DNA of 44,584 bases. Origin: Deltaproteobacteria bacterium (GTDB taxonomy: Bacteria; SAR324; XYD2-FULL-50-16). Position 1 is the first letter of the stretch, and each line of letters starts with the position of its first letter. The stretch spans positions 1-44,584 of the forward strand of contig JABGPJ010000069.1 of assembly GCA_018645005.1 (NCBI GenBank), read 5' to 3'. This document shows positions 1 to 11,957 of this stretch, one piece after another. A program made the translations under genes and the position numbers. The notes beneath the pieces are model-generated. The model searched no databases. It was given only the letters and a program-made list of their open reading frames with translations, and was not told the origin of the DNA.

Positions 1-1244
1 ACCTGCTCCGCAGATATCACCGCTGCGGGAGACGAAACCGGATCAAGCAGGTTGATGGTAGCAGGGATCTGCTCCTCCCCCAGACTGAGAATCACCTTGA
101 TCATGCTCGCCATACCGGCCGCAGTCAGCAAGTGGCCGAAATTGGCCTTCACGGAACCGATCAGTGGATTTGCGTTGTACCGACCGAAAAACCGTTCCAA
201 CGAGGCGATCTCCTCAGGGTCCCCTATCGGTGTCCCGGTGGCATGGCATTCGATATAGGAGACGGCATCCGGCTCCACCTGACTGTCAGCATAAGCTCGT
301 TCGTAGGCCAGTACCTGCCCCTGAGCACTGGGGCTCAGTACCGATTTGCCTCTGCCATCGTTTGACAGTCCGATACCGCTGATGGTGGCATAAATTTTAT
401 CTTTATCCTGCAGTGCATCATCCAAGCGTTTCAGGACCAGCATCCCGGCCCCCTCTCCGGATACCAAACCCTCTGAATGACGATCCAGGGGTCGGCTTTC
501 ATCATTTTCAGAGTAGGCTGTGAAGGTGGAGAAACCCATATTCACAAAAAACGGATCACCGGCACTGACTGCACCGGCCAGCATCATATCCGCTTTTCCA
601 TGCTGCAGATAGTCACAAGCGATCTTGACTGAATAGAGGGACGACGCACAGGCTGCATCAATTGAAAAATAGGCGCTGGAAAGTGAGAGGGCTTTCGCCA
701 CCAAAGCCGAGGGATAACCGGAGATCCTGCTGTTGATGAAATCTGCCTGCGTGCCCTCCGAACCATCCAGCAGATGCAATCCATCCAGTCCGGTCAGTTT
801 CCGGGCCGCGCCTTCAATAGCAGCGTGATATATAGGCAGGTTGAGCCTGTTGGAAGATTTGGTTGGAAACGAGAGGTTTCCCAGGATAACACCGCACCCG
901 GAGCGAGAAGCCGGATCCTGCAAATAACCGGCGTCATTCAGCGCTTCCCGTGCGACATAGAGGGACCATTGATAGATATCGTCCAGATTTTCCAGCTCTG
1001 ATGCAGGCAGGTCAAAAAGAGAGGGGTTAAAGGAGAAATCCTGAATATATCCCCCCCTCACACTATAATATTTATCTGTTTCACCCTTCACCGGGCTGTA
1101 ATACACTGCGGGATCTGCTCCCATCTGTTTTTCTGTCGGCAGAGAGGTAGAATCTCTGTTTTCATACAGATTTTTCATGAACTGACCGGGAGTTTCAGCG
1201 CCCGGAAAAAGGCATGACATCCCGATGACAGCTATTTTTTGCAT
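1..1244 (-). CDS. pfaC: PfaC-type polyunsaturated fatty acid synthase, N-terminal ketosynthase domain (partial)
   Basis: The first 414 residues of a gene that continues beyond base 1. The start is the ATG at 1244, preceded by AGAGGA. The fragment is one beta-ketoacyl synthase domain: an N-terminal KIAVIGMSCLFPG, the nucleophile motif DAACASS, then ECHATGTPIGD and NFGHLLTAAGM, which supply the two catalytic histidines. Stretches such as CGVILGNLSFPTKSSN, YLQHGKADMMLAGAVSAGDP and FVNMGFSTF match, from memory, the ketosynthase that opens PfaC of Shewanella and Moritella rather than FabF or a modular polyketide synthase. PfaC normally continues with a chain-length factor and two FabA-like dehydratase domains and works with PfaA, PfaB and PfaD to make EPA or DHA; those parts lie outside this window. 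It follows smc by 101 bp on the same strand. A related glycolipid-type PKS remains possible. Confidence 0.85.
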   Translation of the reverse strand, partial: MQKIAVIGMSCLFPGAETPGQFMKNLYENRDSTSLPTEKQMGADPAVYYSPVKGETDKYYSVRGGYIQDFSFNPSLFDLPASELENLDDIYQWSLYVAREALNDAGYLQDPASRSGCGVILGNLSFPTKSSNRLNLPIYHAAIEGAARKLTGLDGLHLLDGSEGTQADFINSRISGYPSALVAKALSLSSAYFSIDAACASSLYSVKIACDYLQHGKADMMLAGAVSAGDPFFVNMGFSTFTAYSENDESRPLDRHSEGLVSGEGAGMLVLKRLDDALQDKDKIYATISGIGLSNDGRGKSVLSPSAQGQVLAYERAYADSQVEPDAVSYIECHATGTPIGDPEEIASLERFFGRYNANPLIGSVKANFGHLLTAAGMASMIKVILSLGEEQIPATINLLDPVSSPAAVISAEQ

Positions 1245-1345
1245 CAATTTTTCCTCTGTTTGCTTACCGCAGTGAACAACCTCTCCTGACCCCATCCCGA
1301 ATTCCAAACAGTTTACCTTAAATCGGGGATTCGGGAAACCGTCAA

Positions 1346-4300
1346 TCAGCTCCCTCCGACCAGGGCGATTTCCGGCTCTGTAGCCATATCAAAACTATTG
1401 AAGTCCACTGAGACAACCTTGGAAATACCTGGCTCCTCCATTGTCACGCCAAAAAGCGCATCGCCAATTTCCATGGTTTTTTTATTGTGTGTGATGATGA
1501 CAAACTGCGAATTCTGAGTCAGCAGTTTTACATGTCGGTTGAACCGTTCATTGTTTGCTTCATCCAACGGCGCATCTACTTCGTCAAGCAGACAGAAGGG
1601 GCTGGGTTTTATCATAAAAACAGAAAAAACCAGCGCAATCGCTGTCAAGGCTTTTTCACCACCACTCAACAATGTCATATTCTGCAGTCTCTTTCCGGGG
1701 GGCCGCGCAATGATCTCCACTCCCGATTCCAGCAAATCAGCATCGTCGGTCAGCTCCAGGTAAGCCTCACCGCCTCCGAATAGCTGTGGGAAGATTTTGC
1801 TGAACTGCTGGTTGATCTGATTGAAAGCCTCCCTGAATCGTCGTCGAGATTCCTGATTAATTTTACTGATCGAATCTTCCAAAGCGTTGATACTCTGCTC
1901 CAGATCTGCCGACTGGGTTATCAGAAAGTCGAGTCTCTCTTTGAGGGTGTCGTACTCTTTTTTTGCTGCCAGATTGACATCGTCCATGCGCCCGATAGCC
2001 CCTTTCAACAAAACCATCGCTTCGGCTTCGGCTTCAATATCAAACTGCCGGACATCGAAGGTTTCGATCAGCTCATCCGGGGCAATTTGATTCTCCGCAT
2101 AGAGATTATCCGCAATATTTTTTGCTTCCTGGGTCAACTGAGCCAGACGAATATCCAATTTATGGTTTTTCTCCATCAAATTGGCCTTTTTTTTCTGCTC
2201 CCTGGTGATTGACGCCTGAATCTCTGCGAATCGAATGCGATCTGTTTCAATTTTATCATTTACCTTTTTCAGCTGCGTTTCCACATCGCTGAGCAACTTC
2301 AAATGTTTAGGCAGCGCATCATTTGACTCCGTCAGTGAGGAACGGATCAACTCTTTTTTATCCTTTGTCTCAAGGAACCGGAGTTGAATCTCCGCTTGCT
2401 GGTCTATTCGCTGTTGCAGGTCTTCTTCCAGCCGCTCTTGCATCAGCAGGTTGTTTTTCTTTTTTTCTTCCAGACTGGCCAGATTGATTTTCAGAACCTG
2501 CAACTCTTCCGTGTACTCTTGTTTGTCCAGTTTTACCGTATCGATCAGGGATTTCAGCTGTTGAATTTCTGCCTGAATAGCCCCATGTTTTTCCTGGTTT
2601 TCGGCATCCGTAAGTGAAAGTCCGGCAATTTTTTCTTCAAATGTGGTCCGGGATTTCTGGAATTGTTCACGCTGCTCAAGCAGAAGCTTTTGATGACTCA
2701 ACAAACGGTTCTTCTCCAGTGTCTTGGCATCCAGCCCCTTTTCGGCACTCAGAATCTCCAGATCCAGATCGATCATCTCTTTGCGATAGCGGGCCAGATT
2801 CTGTTCATGCTCGTTACGAACTAACAACACCTGGTTCAACCGATCCCCCGTAATCTGCAGATCCTTCGTAAATTGAACCTGGCTCTCTTCCAGTGTGGTA
2901 AGCTCTTCCTGTCGTTTGAAGAACAGTTCAGCCTGGTTTGCTTTTCCGGGTTTGCCCAGCAGAAAAATCTTGGCCCGCGTCATAATCGCCGCATCGGGGT
3001 CGATCAAGCCGTTAGACCCCAGCAGTGTTTTCGGGCTGAGTTTGAAAAGCGGCAAGTCCACTAATTGAAACGAATCCGCCAGCGGCACCGAAACGGATGG
3101 GTCTGATTTGCTTTGAATCCAGCGCCGGTTATCGCCATTTTCTCCCGTATGAGCGGGCTCAATGAGATCGATAAAAAATAGCTGCAGCTGTTCAACCTCC
3201 AACTCGTTGACTATTTCGACAATATCCTGTAACTGGTTCACCGATGAAAAAACAAGCAGGTTGAAATACCGGTTTAAAAAAGCGGTTGTCTGGGGCATCG
3301 TTTCTTCAGGAGGCGCAACCAGTTCGGCCAGTGTGCCTTCGAATCCAATCTTCTCAGACTGCAGCGGATGATTATCCAGATAGTCAAGAAAAACTTTGGT
3401 TGCGGAATCATAGACCTCGTGGCTATGGATCAGCTCCTGGAGAGAATGGTAGCGATTTTCTGCTTGATTAAGTGACTGGGTGAGCTCTTGAAGTTTATCC
3501 CGGTAAGCTTTTACCTGCTGAGCCAGATCTTCAATGACCGCCTCAATCGATTCGATGCGGTCCCCGCAGAGGTGTTTCGCGGCTCTCTTTTCATCCAGAC
3601 TTTTTAAGGCAAGTTCCAGGTGGCCATCCAGATCCAGACTCTCTGCCTGCGCCTGGTCCAGCTGACTTCTGGTTGAAATCTCACCCTGATTGATTTCCTC
3701 AAGTCGTTCCCGGGACTGTTTCAGCTGATTCTGATCGTCATTCATTCTTTTGACCATCTGCAGCTCTTCCGACTGGTTTTTCTCCAGATTTGACCGTTTA
3801 TCGACCAGCTCACGCTCCTTGACCTTTTCGAATTCCAGTAAACGATTTAACTGGATAGTGATCTCCGCGACCTTTTTTTCAAAATTTTCACTATCCTTTT
3901 TATAACTGACAATTTGGAATTCGATGGTTTTTATCTGGCGGCTGATCAATTCATTCTCTTCCAGCCCTTTTTTCTGCCACTCATCCAGGTTTTCGATGGC
4001 CACCCTGTCTGTTTCCAGCTTACTCTCCAGTTTTATAATCCCTTCTTTGTGGGTCTGGATGGTCCGCCTGAGGTCTTCCTGTTCAGCCTCTTTCGTTGAT
4101 AACTCCAGCTGACGCGACGCATTCTGCACATCCAGGGTTGCGATGGAAGTGGCCAGCTCTTCACTGGAGAGTTGGTTTTTCTGCAAAGAAGCCGTAATTT
4201 TGTTGATGTCCTCTTTCAGGTAAAACCAGCGTGTTGCGGCCGTACATTGCTGCAATCGTTCCAAACGAGCCTTGGTGTGGATATAAATCTCTGCCTGGGC

Positions 4301-4939
4301 GACCTGCTCCCTGAGAGTCTCTTCCTGTCGGTTCAGTTCGGCAATGATGTCTTCAACCCTGAGCAGATTTTGCTTGGAGGCGGCAAACTTCCTTTCGGCT
4401 TCTTTACGCTTGACCTTGAATTTAACGATCCCGGCTGCCTCATCGATGATAGATCTTCGATCTTCCGCCCGACTGGTGACGATCTGATCGATTTTTCCCT
4501 GCTCAATAATCGAGTACCCTTTACTACCGATCCCGGTATCCATGAACAGTTCACGGATATCTGTCAGTCGGCAGGCGGTTTTATTGATAAGGTACTGACT
4601 TTCTCCGCTTCGATAGAGACGGCGGGTGGCAGAAATCTCCGAGAACTCGGCATATTTTGGGATAGTGTCGTGTTCGGGGTTGGAAAAAACCAGTGTGACC
4701 TGGGCCATACTGACCGGTTGTCGAACGCTGCTGCCATTGAAAATGACATCCTCCATGCTGCCACCACGCAGATGTTTGGCACTCTGCTCTCCCAGAGTCC
4801 AGCGAACGGCATCAACGAGATTGCTTTTCCCGCAGCCGTTCGGACCCACGACAACCGAAATGCCATCCTGGATAAAACTCAAGACGGTCTTATCACAAAA
4901 TGATTTAAATCCGGAGATTTCGAGGCGAAGCAACCGCAT
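1346..4939 (-). CDS. smc: Chromosome segregation ATPase SMC
   Basis: A 1197-residue protein of normal SMC length. The N-terminus MRLLRLEISGFKSF leads to Walker A GPNGCGKS (residues 32-39). Two long coiled-coil arms rich in Glu, Gln, Lys and Leu flank a hinge at roughly residues 520-650. The C-terminal ATPase half has the signature LSGGEKALTAIAL and Walker B FCLLDEVDAPLD. SMC forms a dimer that, with the kleisin ScpA and ScpB, condenses and separates the chromosome. The gene sits 45 bp downstream of lptB on the same strand, so the two are probably co-transcribed. scpA is in this window but about 15 kb away; scpB is not seen. The large open frames on the opposite strand are shadows of the coiled-coil codons. 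Confidence 0.97.
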   Translation of the reverse strand: MRLLRLEISGFKSFCDKTVLSFIQDGISVVVGPNGCGKSNLVDAVRWTLGEQSAKHLRGGSMEDVIFNGSSVRQPVSMAQVTLVFSNPEHDTIPKYAEFSEISATRRLYRSGESQYLINKTACRLTDIRELFMDTGIGSKGYSIIEQGKIDQIVTSRAEDRRSIIDEAAGIVKFKVKRKEAERKFAASKQNLLRVEDIIAELNRQEETLREQVAQAEIYIHTKARLERLQQCTAATRWFYLKEDINKITASLQKNQLSSEELATSIATLDVQNASRQLELSTKEAEQEDLRRTIQTHKEGIIKLESKLETDRVAIENLDEWQKKGLEENELISRQIKTIEFQIVSYKKDSENFEKKVAEITIQLNRLLEFEKVKERELVDKRSNLEKNQSEELQMVKRMNDDQNQLKQSRERLEEINQGEISTRSQLDQAQAESLDLDGHLELALKSLDEKRAAKHLCGDRIESIEAVIEDLAQQVKAYRDKLQELTQSLNQAENRYHSLQELIHSHEVYDSATKVFLDYLDNHPLQSEKIGFEGTLAELVAPPEETMPQTTAFLNRYFNLLVFSSVNQLQDIVEIVNELEVEQLQLFFIDLIEPAHTGENGDNRRWIQSKSDPSVSVPLADSFQLVDLPLFKLSPKTLLGSNGLIDPDAAIMTRAKIFLLGKPGKANQAELFFKRQEELTTLEESQVQFTKDLQITGDRLNQVLLVRNEHEQNLARYRKEMIDLDLEILSAEKGLDAKTLEKNRLLSHQKLLLEQREQFQKSRTTFEEKIAGLSLTDAENQEKHGAIQAEIQQLKSLIDTVKLDKQEYTEELQVLKINLASLEEKKKNNLLMQERLEEDLQQRIDQQAEIQLRFLETKDKKELIRSSLTESNDALPKHLKLLSDVETQLKKVNDKIETDRIRFAEIQASITREQKKKANLMEKNHKLDIRLAQLTQEAKNIADNLYAENQIAPDELIETFDVRQFDIEAEAEAMVLLKGAIGRMDDVNLAAKKEYDTLKERLDFLITQSADLEQSINALEDSISKINQESRRRFREAFNQINQQFSKIFPQLFGGGEAYLELTDDADLLESGVEIIARPPGKRLQNMTLLSGGEKALTAIALVFSVFMIKPSPFCLLDEVDAPLDEANNERFNRHVKLLTQNSQFVIITHNKKTMEIGDALFGVTMEEPGISKVVSVDFNSFDMATEPEIALVGGS

Positions 4940-4984
4940 GGTTTTTATTTCTTATGAATTGAGAGAATTGAAGAACTGCCGGAT

Positions 4985-5704
4985 TCAGAGTTTGAAATTT
5001 TCTCCCAGATAGACCTTTTTGGCCATCTCGTTATTGATGATATAATCCGGTGTGCCTTCGACCATGATTTGCCCGTCATTCATGATATAGGCCCTGTCGG
5101 TAATTCCAAGGGTTTCTCTGACATTGTGATCAGTGATGAGGATGCCAATATTGCGCCCGGCCAGTTCCCGGATCACCTCCTGTATATCCAATACTGCGAT
5201 AGGATCGACACCTGCAAACGGTTCATCCAGCAGCATGAATTTCGGACGTGTCACTAACGCTCTGGCTATCTCCACCCGCCTTCTTTCACCACCAGAGAGA
5301 GAGTAGCCCTTGTTTTTTCGGATATGATTGATCCGCAGCTCATCCAGTAGCCGGTCCGTGGTTTTTTCCTGCTCTTTTCGAGTTAATTTCAGCGTCTGTA
5401 AAATTGCGAAGAGATTATCTTCAACGCTCATCTTTCTGAAAACAGACGCTTCCTGGGGCAAATATCCCAGACCCCGACGCGCCCTTTTGTACATGGGCAG
5501 TGACGTAATATCCTGATTATCCAGCAAAATCTTTCCAGAATGGGGTCGGATAACCCCTACGACCATATAAAAACTGGTCGTCTTCCCGGCACCGTTTGCG
5601 CCCAGAAGCCCGACAACCTCCCCCTGAGAGATATTAAAGGACACATCTTTGACAACGGTACGTTTGTTGTAGATTTTTGTTAACCTGGTGGTTTCAAGTT
5701 GCAT
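4985..5704 (-). CDS. lptB: LPS export ABC transporter ATP-binding protein LptB
   Basis: A 239-residue ABC ATPase, the usual LptB length. Walker A is GANGAGKT (residues 35-42), the signature is [16 protein letters not shown], and Walker B is [31 protein letters not shown] around the Q-loop and the [12 protein letters not shown] signature are typical of LptB. LptB drives the LptFG inner-membrane complex that extracts lipopolysaccharide and passes it to the LptC-A-D bridge, which points to an LPS-bearing Gram-negative cell. The usual neighbours lptA and lptC are not next to it. Instead smc follows 45 bp downstream and icd is divergent upstream. Confidence 0.95.
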   Translation of the reverse strand: MQLETTRLTKIYNKRTVVKDVSFNISQGEVVGLLGANGAGKTTSFYMVVGVIRPHSGKILLDNQDITSLPMYKRARRGLGYLPQEASVFRKMSVEDNLFAILQTLKLTRKEQEKTTDRLLDELRINHIRKNKGYSLSGGERRRVEIARALVTRPKFMLLDEPFAGVDPIAVLDIQEVIRELAGRNIGILITDHNVRETLGITDRAYIMNDGQIMVEGTPDYIINNEMAKKVYLGENFKL

Positions 5705-8392
<2,688 letters not shown>

Positions 8393-8408
8393 AGGTTAAA
8401 CCTGAAAT

Positions 8409-8451
8409 AGCGCCACAGCACACGGTTGCATCAATCAATTGTGGTGGCGCT
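8409..8451 (+). terminator. Stem-loop after icd
   Basis: AGCGCCAC at 8409-8416 pairs with GTGGCGCT at 8444-8451, and the stem can extend past a small bulge. It starts 17 bp after the icd stop codon. There is no clear T-tract, so it may act as an mRNA 3' stabiliser or a weak terminator. Confidence 0.45.
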
Positions 8452-8588
8452 TAGAGTCCGCCACGCCTCTGGTACTACTTTCCCTTGAGGCCGTCGCTTG
8501 ACTTCCTTCATACACCACCCGAGGTGCAGCTTAATCGGTGCACTTGGTAACAGTCGTAAATCGTTACAAAAAATCCAGGAATTACAAT

Positions 8589-9293
8589 CTATCCTTGCCA
8601 GACAAGTGTGGGTTTGTTTTCGAGGTAATCTGCGGATGTCAGGTGGAAATCGATTCCCTGAATTTTCCCCTTGGGCAGGGCATCCCACTCCTTTTTCACG
8701 TGGAAGTGGCCGTAGGTGCAGGTGATGACTGGATATTCCAGGATCAACTTGAAAAACGGTGTCTGATGCCCTTTCGTCGTAAATGGGGGGAAGTGCATCA
8801 GCACGTGGATACCATCTACAGGATCCAAATCAAGCGCCGCATCAAGCGACTGTTTGAGCAGTACCATCTCCTTATCAAACGTGTTGCGGTCCAGGATCTC
8901 AAAGTCGGGATCGTTGGGCGATATCCAGCCTCGAGCACCACAGATAACCTGACCATCTATTTTCAACGCATTGCCTATCAGAGGATGAATCGTTTCAGGC
9001 ATCGCCTTGCGAAGTGTATCATAGTCCTGCCACCAGTTGTCATGATTTCCCGGAATAATGATCTTCATCTTGCCAGGCAGCCGGTCAATCATATTGATGT
9101 TGGTCATGGCCTGATCGAGACGCACTGACCAGCAGATATCACCGCCGATCAGGACCAGATCGTCATTACCCACAACTGTATTCCAGTTTGCGATGATTTT
9201 TTCCGTATGGTGGACCCAAACCTCGCCCCACTTACTCATGGAGTCGACCTGACCATTTTGAAAATGCGTATCTGAAATTCCCCATATCTTCAT
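8589..9293 (-). CDS. Calcineurin-like metallophosphoesterase
   Basis: A 234-residue protein when started at the ATG at 9293 (MKIWGISDTHF). That start has a G-rich stretch 5 bp upstream and matches the family N-terminus; an in-frame ATG at 9320 is also open. The metal-binding motifs appear in order: ISDTHF, GGDICW, GNHDNWW, MHFPPF and YGHFH, the standard two-metal phosphoesterase site. The family includes predicted phosphohydrolases such as YkuE or the COG1768 type. The substrate cannot be read from the sequence. There is no signal peptide, so it is cytoplasmic. It lies alone, separated from asnS by a terminator and a repeat. Confidence 0.85.
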   Translation of the reverse strand: MKIWGISDTHFQNGQVDSMSKWGEVWVHHTEKIIANWNTVVGNDDLVLIGGDICWSVRLDQAMTNINMIDRLPGKMKIIIPGNHDNWWQDYDTLRKAMPETIHPLIGNALKIDGQVICGARGWISPNDPDFEILDRNTFDKEMVLLKQSLDAALDLDPVDGIHVLMHFPPFTTKGHQTPFFKLILEYPVITCTYGHFHVKKEWDALPKGKIQGIDFHLTSADYLENKPTLVWQG

Positions 9294-9444
9294 GTTAACC
9301 CCCATGCTCGGAATGGGCATAACAAGGCATCAGAATTTACAAATCCTCCTTTGAAGAGGGTCTTTATGGAGACTATTCTCATATAGAGCAACATGGCATT
9401 ACAGGCACGACGAAGAATGAAGAGGTGGTTACAGTGTAAACTGG

Positions 9445-9480
9445 AAACAGGGGATATGAATGATCATGTCCCCTGTTTTA
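9445..9480 (-). terminator. Terminator after asnS
   Basis: Arms AAACAGGGGA (9445-9454) and TCCCCTGTTT (9469-9478) form a 10-bp perfect stem around a 14-nt loop. A short T run follows on the plus strand and an A/T-rich edge on the minus strand, so it can work in both directions. On the minus strand it would end the protease-to-asnS transcript. Confidence 0.7.
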
Positions 9481-9495
9481 CGCAAGACAATGAAC

Positions 9496-9591
9496 TACCC
9501 CACCGCAAGCGGTGGGGTATCAGAAGAGCATTCCTTACTGGATCCCGGCTTTCACCGGGATGACTCGACGTCGCAAGCGGCGGGGTATTAA
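9496..9591. repeat. REP/MITE-like palindromic repeat cluster
   Basis: Three palindromic units in a row. ACCCCACCGC/GCGGTGGGGT (9497-9518) is a perfect 10-bp inverted repeat with only two bases between the arms. ATCCCGG CTTTCA CCGGGAT (9542-9561) is a second hairpin. CGCAAGCGGCGGGGTAT (9572-9588) is a partial direct copy of the right half of the first. The CCGGGATGAC-type unit resembles dispersed palindromes seen in many proteobacterial intergenic regions. No open reading frame. Confidence 0.7.
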
Positions 9592-9618
9592 ACCCAAGCT
9601 ACGCAATAAAATTTACGA

Positions 9619-10938
9619 TCAAGGCGTCACACGTTCCATGAGGCGCGGAAAGGGAATGGCCTCTCGGATATGGGGAATCCCACAAATCCAACCCACCAGG
9701 CGCTCCAGACCCAACCCGAAACCGGAGTGGACTACTGTGCCGTAGCGACGGACATCAAGATACCACTCATAGTTCTCCGGAGGCAGATTCTCATCCTTGA
9801 TTCTTTGCGCCAGTAGCTCCAGAGAATCCTCTCGCTGACTCCCGCCAATAATCTCTCCGAAACCCTCGGGCGCTATCAAATCAGCACATTTAACTGTTCT
9901 CGGATCCGCGTCGTTTCTTTTCATGTAAAACGCCTTCACCGCTTGCGGATAGTCATACACAAATGCCGGAACCCTGGAATCCTCTGTGAGAAGCGTTTCG
10001 TCTGCCGCTCCCAGATCCTCGCCCCACTGCACGCTACTACCTTTTTTCTGCAGGATTTCCACCGCCTCTGAATAACTCAGCCGCATGAAGGGATCCAGGC
10101 ATTGCCGCAACTTGTCAACATCTCGATCCAGCTGTTTCAGATACCACTCTGAGCGATCCAGAACCCTTTTGATAACGAACTTGATCAGGTCTTCTTCCAG
10201 ATCCATATTGTCATCGTTATCGAAAAAGGCCATTTCAGCTTCCAGCATCCAGAATTCGGTCAGATGTCGGCGGGTTTTAGACTTCTCCGCCCGAAAGGTC
10301 GGACCAAAGCAGAAAACACGCCCATGAGCTGAGATTGACGCCTCGAGATAAAGCTGACCGGTCTGTGCCAGATAGACTGTGCCCAGATCAAAATAGTCAA
10401 TGGCAAAGAGCCCTTCTGGATCCTCACCGACGCTCCGGGTAAGAACCGGAGAATCCATCTGCACGAAATGAAACTCAAACAGAAAATCACGAATCGCTTG
10501 AATGATAATGCTGCGAACCTGTGAGATGGCAATCTGTTTTTTGGACCGCAGCCAGAGATGCCGATTTCCAAGCAGAAAATCCACGCCATGCTCTTTGGGC
10601 GTAATGGGGTACTGGTTTGATGTGCCAAGAATTTCGATCTCTTGAGTCAGGATCTCGACCCCAAACTGGGATCGATCTGATGGCTGTACAACACCGGTCA
10701 GCCGAATACTGGTCTCCTGTTTCAATTGTGAAAACAGATCAAACTGCTGACTCTCCATCTCTTCACGGACCATGACACACTGTATGGTTCCCGATCCATC
10801 CCGCAGTCCCAGAAAACGGATTTTACCTGACTTCCGCGTAAACTGCACCCATCCCTCAAGGGTATGGGTTTGACCCACTTTATCCGCTAAATCTCTGATA
10901 TAAAGTCGTTCATTCCAGCGTTTAGACTCTTCACTCAT
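9619..10938 (-). CDS. asnS: Asparaginyl-tRNA synthetase
   Basis: A 439-residue class IIb synthetase. The N-terminal OB-fold anticodon domain (about residues 20-110: LEGWVQFTRKSGKIRFLGLRDGSG) is followed by the catalytic core. ITPKEHGVDFLLGNRHLWLRS is diagnostic of AsnRS rather than AspRS. Motif 2 is FRAEKSKTRRHLTEFWMLEAE and motif 3 is GFGLGLERLVGWICG. It charges tRNA-Asn with asparagine in the cytoplasm. The gene is last in a tightly spaced minus-strand run, 39 bp after a beta-barrel-like protein, and a stem-loop at 9445-9480 follows it. Encoding AsnRS suggests that direct Asn charging is available. Confidence 0.96.
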   Translation of the reverse strand: MSEESKRWNERLYIRDLADKVGQTHTLEGWVQFTRKSGKIRFLGLRDGSGTIQCVMVREEMESQQFDLFSQLKQETSIRLTGVVQPSDRSQFGVEILTQEIEILGTSNQYPITPKEHGVDFLLGNRHLWLRSKKQIAISQVRSIIIQAIRDFLFEFHFVQMDSPVLTRSVGEDPEGLFAIDYFDLGTVYLAQTGQLYLEASISAHGRVFCFGPTFRAEKSKTRRHLTEFWMLEAEMAFFDNDDNMDLEEDLIKFVIKRVLDRSEWYLKQLDRDVDKLRQCLDPFMRLSYSEAVEILQKKGSSVQWGEDLGAADETLLTEDSRVPAFVYDYPQAVKAFYMKRNDADPRTVKCADLIAPEGFGEIIGGSQREDSLELLAQRIKDENLPPENYEWYLDVRRYGTVVHSGFGLGLERLVGWICGIPHIREAIPFPRLMERVTP

Positions 10939-10977
10939 TTAACTCACTCCTGAAAAATTCTGATCCCCAAACACCAC

Positions 10978-11517
10978 TTAAAATCCGATTGCAACCCCAA
11001 CTGTCGTCAGGGTTCCGCCCGCTTCCAGAAGAGTGTCGTTGCCATTTACCTTCACCTTTGCAAATACATTGTGATAACTGCCGATCAATTCAAACAGCTC
11101 ACCCAGAGGCACACCAAGCCTGAAAAAGTACTGGGAACAATCTGTTTTATCATATCTGGAGGCATTATCCCCTCCGACTTCAACAGTGCCATAACCTACC
11201 CCCACCGAAATATTTACCACCGGCACGGGCAGCGTATAAAACAGATCCGCCATCAGCAGGGAAATTTTGTGGCTCCCCGTCTGGTCCAGCTTTATCTCAT
11301 AACTTTCCAACCCGGCGCCTCCCGAGAAAAAAGGCAGCTGTGCCAGCAAAATATAACCGGAAGGCTTGCCATCAGCGTCCAGGCTCGATCCGTCGTCGGC
11401 CGTTTTAAAGCTGTAGGATAACGGAAATTCTACGCCCACCCTTAGGTCCGCCAGGGCAGGTGTCGTCATCAGACAGCAAATCAGAGTCGTCACAAACCAT
11501 TTTACGTAGGAATTCAT
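10978..11517 (-). CDS. Small outer-membrane beta-barrel-like protein
   Basis: 179 residues with a clear signal peptide (lysine, hydrophobic stretch, then TTPALA-D at about residue 23). The mature part is rich in alternating polar and hydrophobic residues and Gly and ends in GVAIGF, a C-terminal aromatic typical of outer-membrane barrels. The length would suit an 8-strand barrel. I do not recognise a named family. It lies 31 bp downstream of a lipoprotein gene and 39 bp upstream of asnS, all on one strand, so the three probably share a transcript. The barrel assignment is inference from composition and ends. Confidence 0.75.
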   Translation of the reverse strand: MNSYVKWFVTTLICCLMTTPALADLRVGVEFPLSYSFKTADDGSSLDADGKPSGYILLAQLPFFSGGAGLESYEIKLDQTGSHKISLLMADLFYTLPVPVVNISVGVGYGTVEVGGDNASRYDKTDCSQYFFRLGVPLGELFELIGSYHNVFAKVKVNGNDTLLEAGGTLTTVGVAIGF

Positions 11518-11548
11518 AATTTGTATTTCCCAGTAGGATTTGATACGC

Positions 11549-11923
11549 CTATTTCGGATCAGGCGTCATGATTTTATGCACAGTGAATTCTGCAGGGGCC
11601 CCGGGCCCCAGAGCCTTTTTTGACAGGACTCCTTCAAGCATCATCTTTTCCTGCTGATAACGGCTCCAGATCATATCCTTAAGCTCCCCCGTCAATCGGT
11701 AATCTATCCCCGAGTCTGTGCTCAAACAAAGATAGGTATGAGGTCCACTCCCCTTGATCGAAATTTTACCCCTGATCTGCATTCTACTCGATGTTGGTTC
11801 TGATTGATTTCCGGCTTGTGTTAATCCATTCTCACAGCCCAGGAGGAGCAGCAAAACAATCAAAAAATTCAGCAGGGCTTTAATTCTCAATGAAGCAATC
11901 CCTCGAAATTGTTGCCGATCCAT
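11549..11923 (-). CDS. Small lipoprotein of unknown function
   Basis: 124 residues from the ATG at 11923, chosen because GGGGGAGGAG sits immediately upstream; a longer frame opens at 11956. A hydrophobic segment ends in a lipobox (LLLGC), followed by a Ser/Gln-rich linker. The short mature domain has the look of a small beta domain (GKISIKGSGPHTYLCLSTDSGIDYRLTG). I do not recognise the domain. It starts 34 bp after the stop of the protease gene and precedes the barrel-like protein. The three secreted products may act together at the envelope, but this rests only on position. Confidence 0.75.
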   Translation of the reverse strand: MDRQQFRGIASLRIKALLNFLIVLLLLLGCENGLTQAGNQSEPTSSRMQIRGKISIKGSGPHTYLCLSTDSGIDYRLTGELKDMIWSRYQQEKMMLEGVLSKKALGPGAPAEFTVHKIMTPDPK

Positions 11924-11957
11924 CAACTCCTCCCCCTGAACAATAAACGAATTCAAA

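Larger units (their letters stand above)
9294..9618. other. Intergenic region with terminator and REP-like hairpins
   Basis: A 325-bp gap between the phosphoesterase and asnS. It contains the bidirectional stem-loop at 9445-9480 and the palindromic repeat cluster at 9496-9591, each described separately. An 11-codon open frame starting at ATG 9330 after AGGAGG (MPCYAHSEHGG) lies just upstream of the phosphoesterase and could be a leader peptide; this is weak. Confidence 0.5.

Noticed and set aside
1296-1335. Inverted repeat CCCGAAT/ATTCGGG between smc and the pfaC-like gene
   Set aside because: Only 7-bp arms with a 26-base spacer and no T-tract; it may be chance or a weak operator.
4172-4903. 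A 243-codon open frame opposite smc
   Set aside because: It lies wholly inside the smc coding region on the other strand and arises from its codon bias; no ribosome site or recognisable domain.
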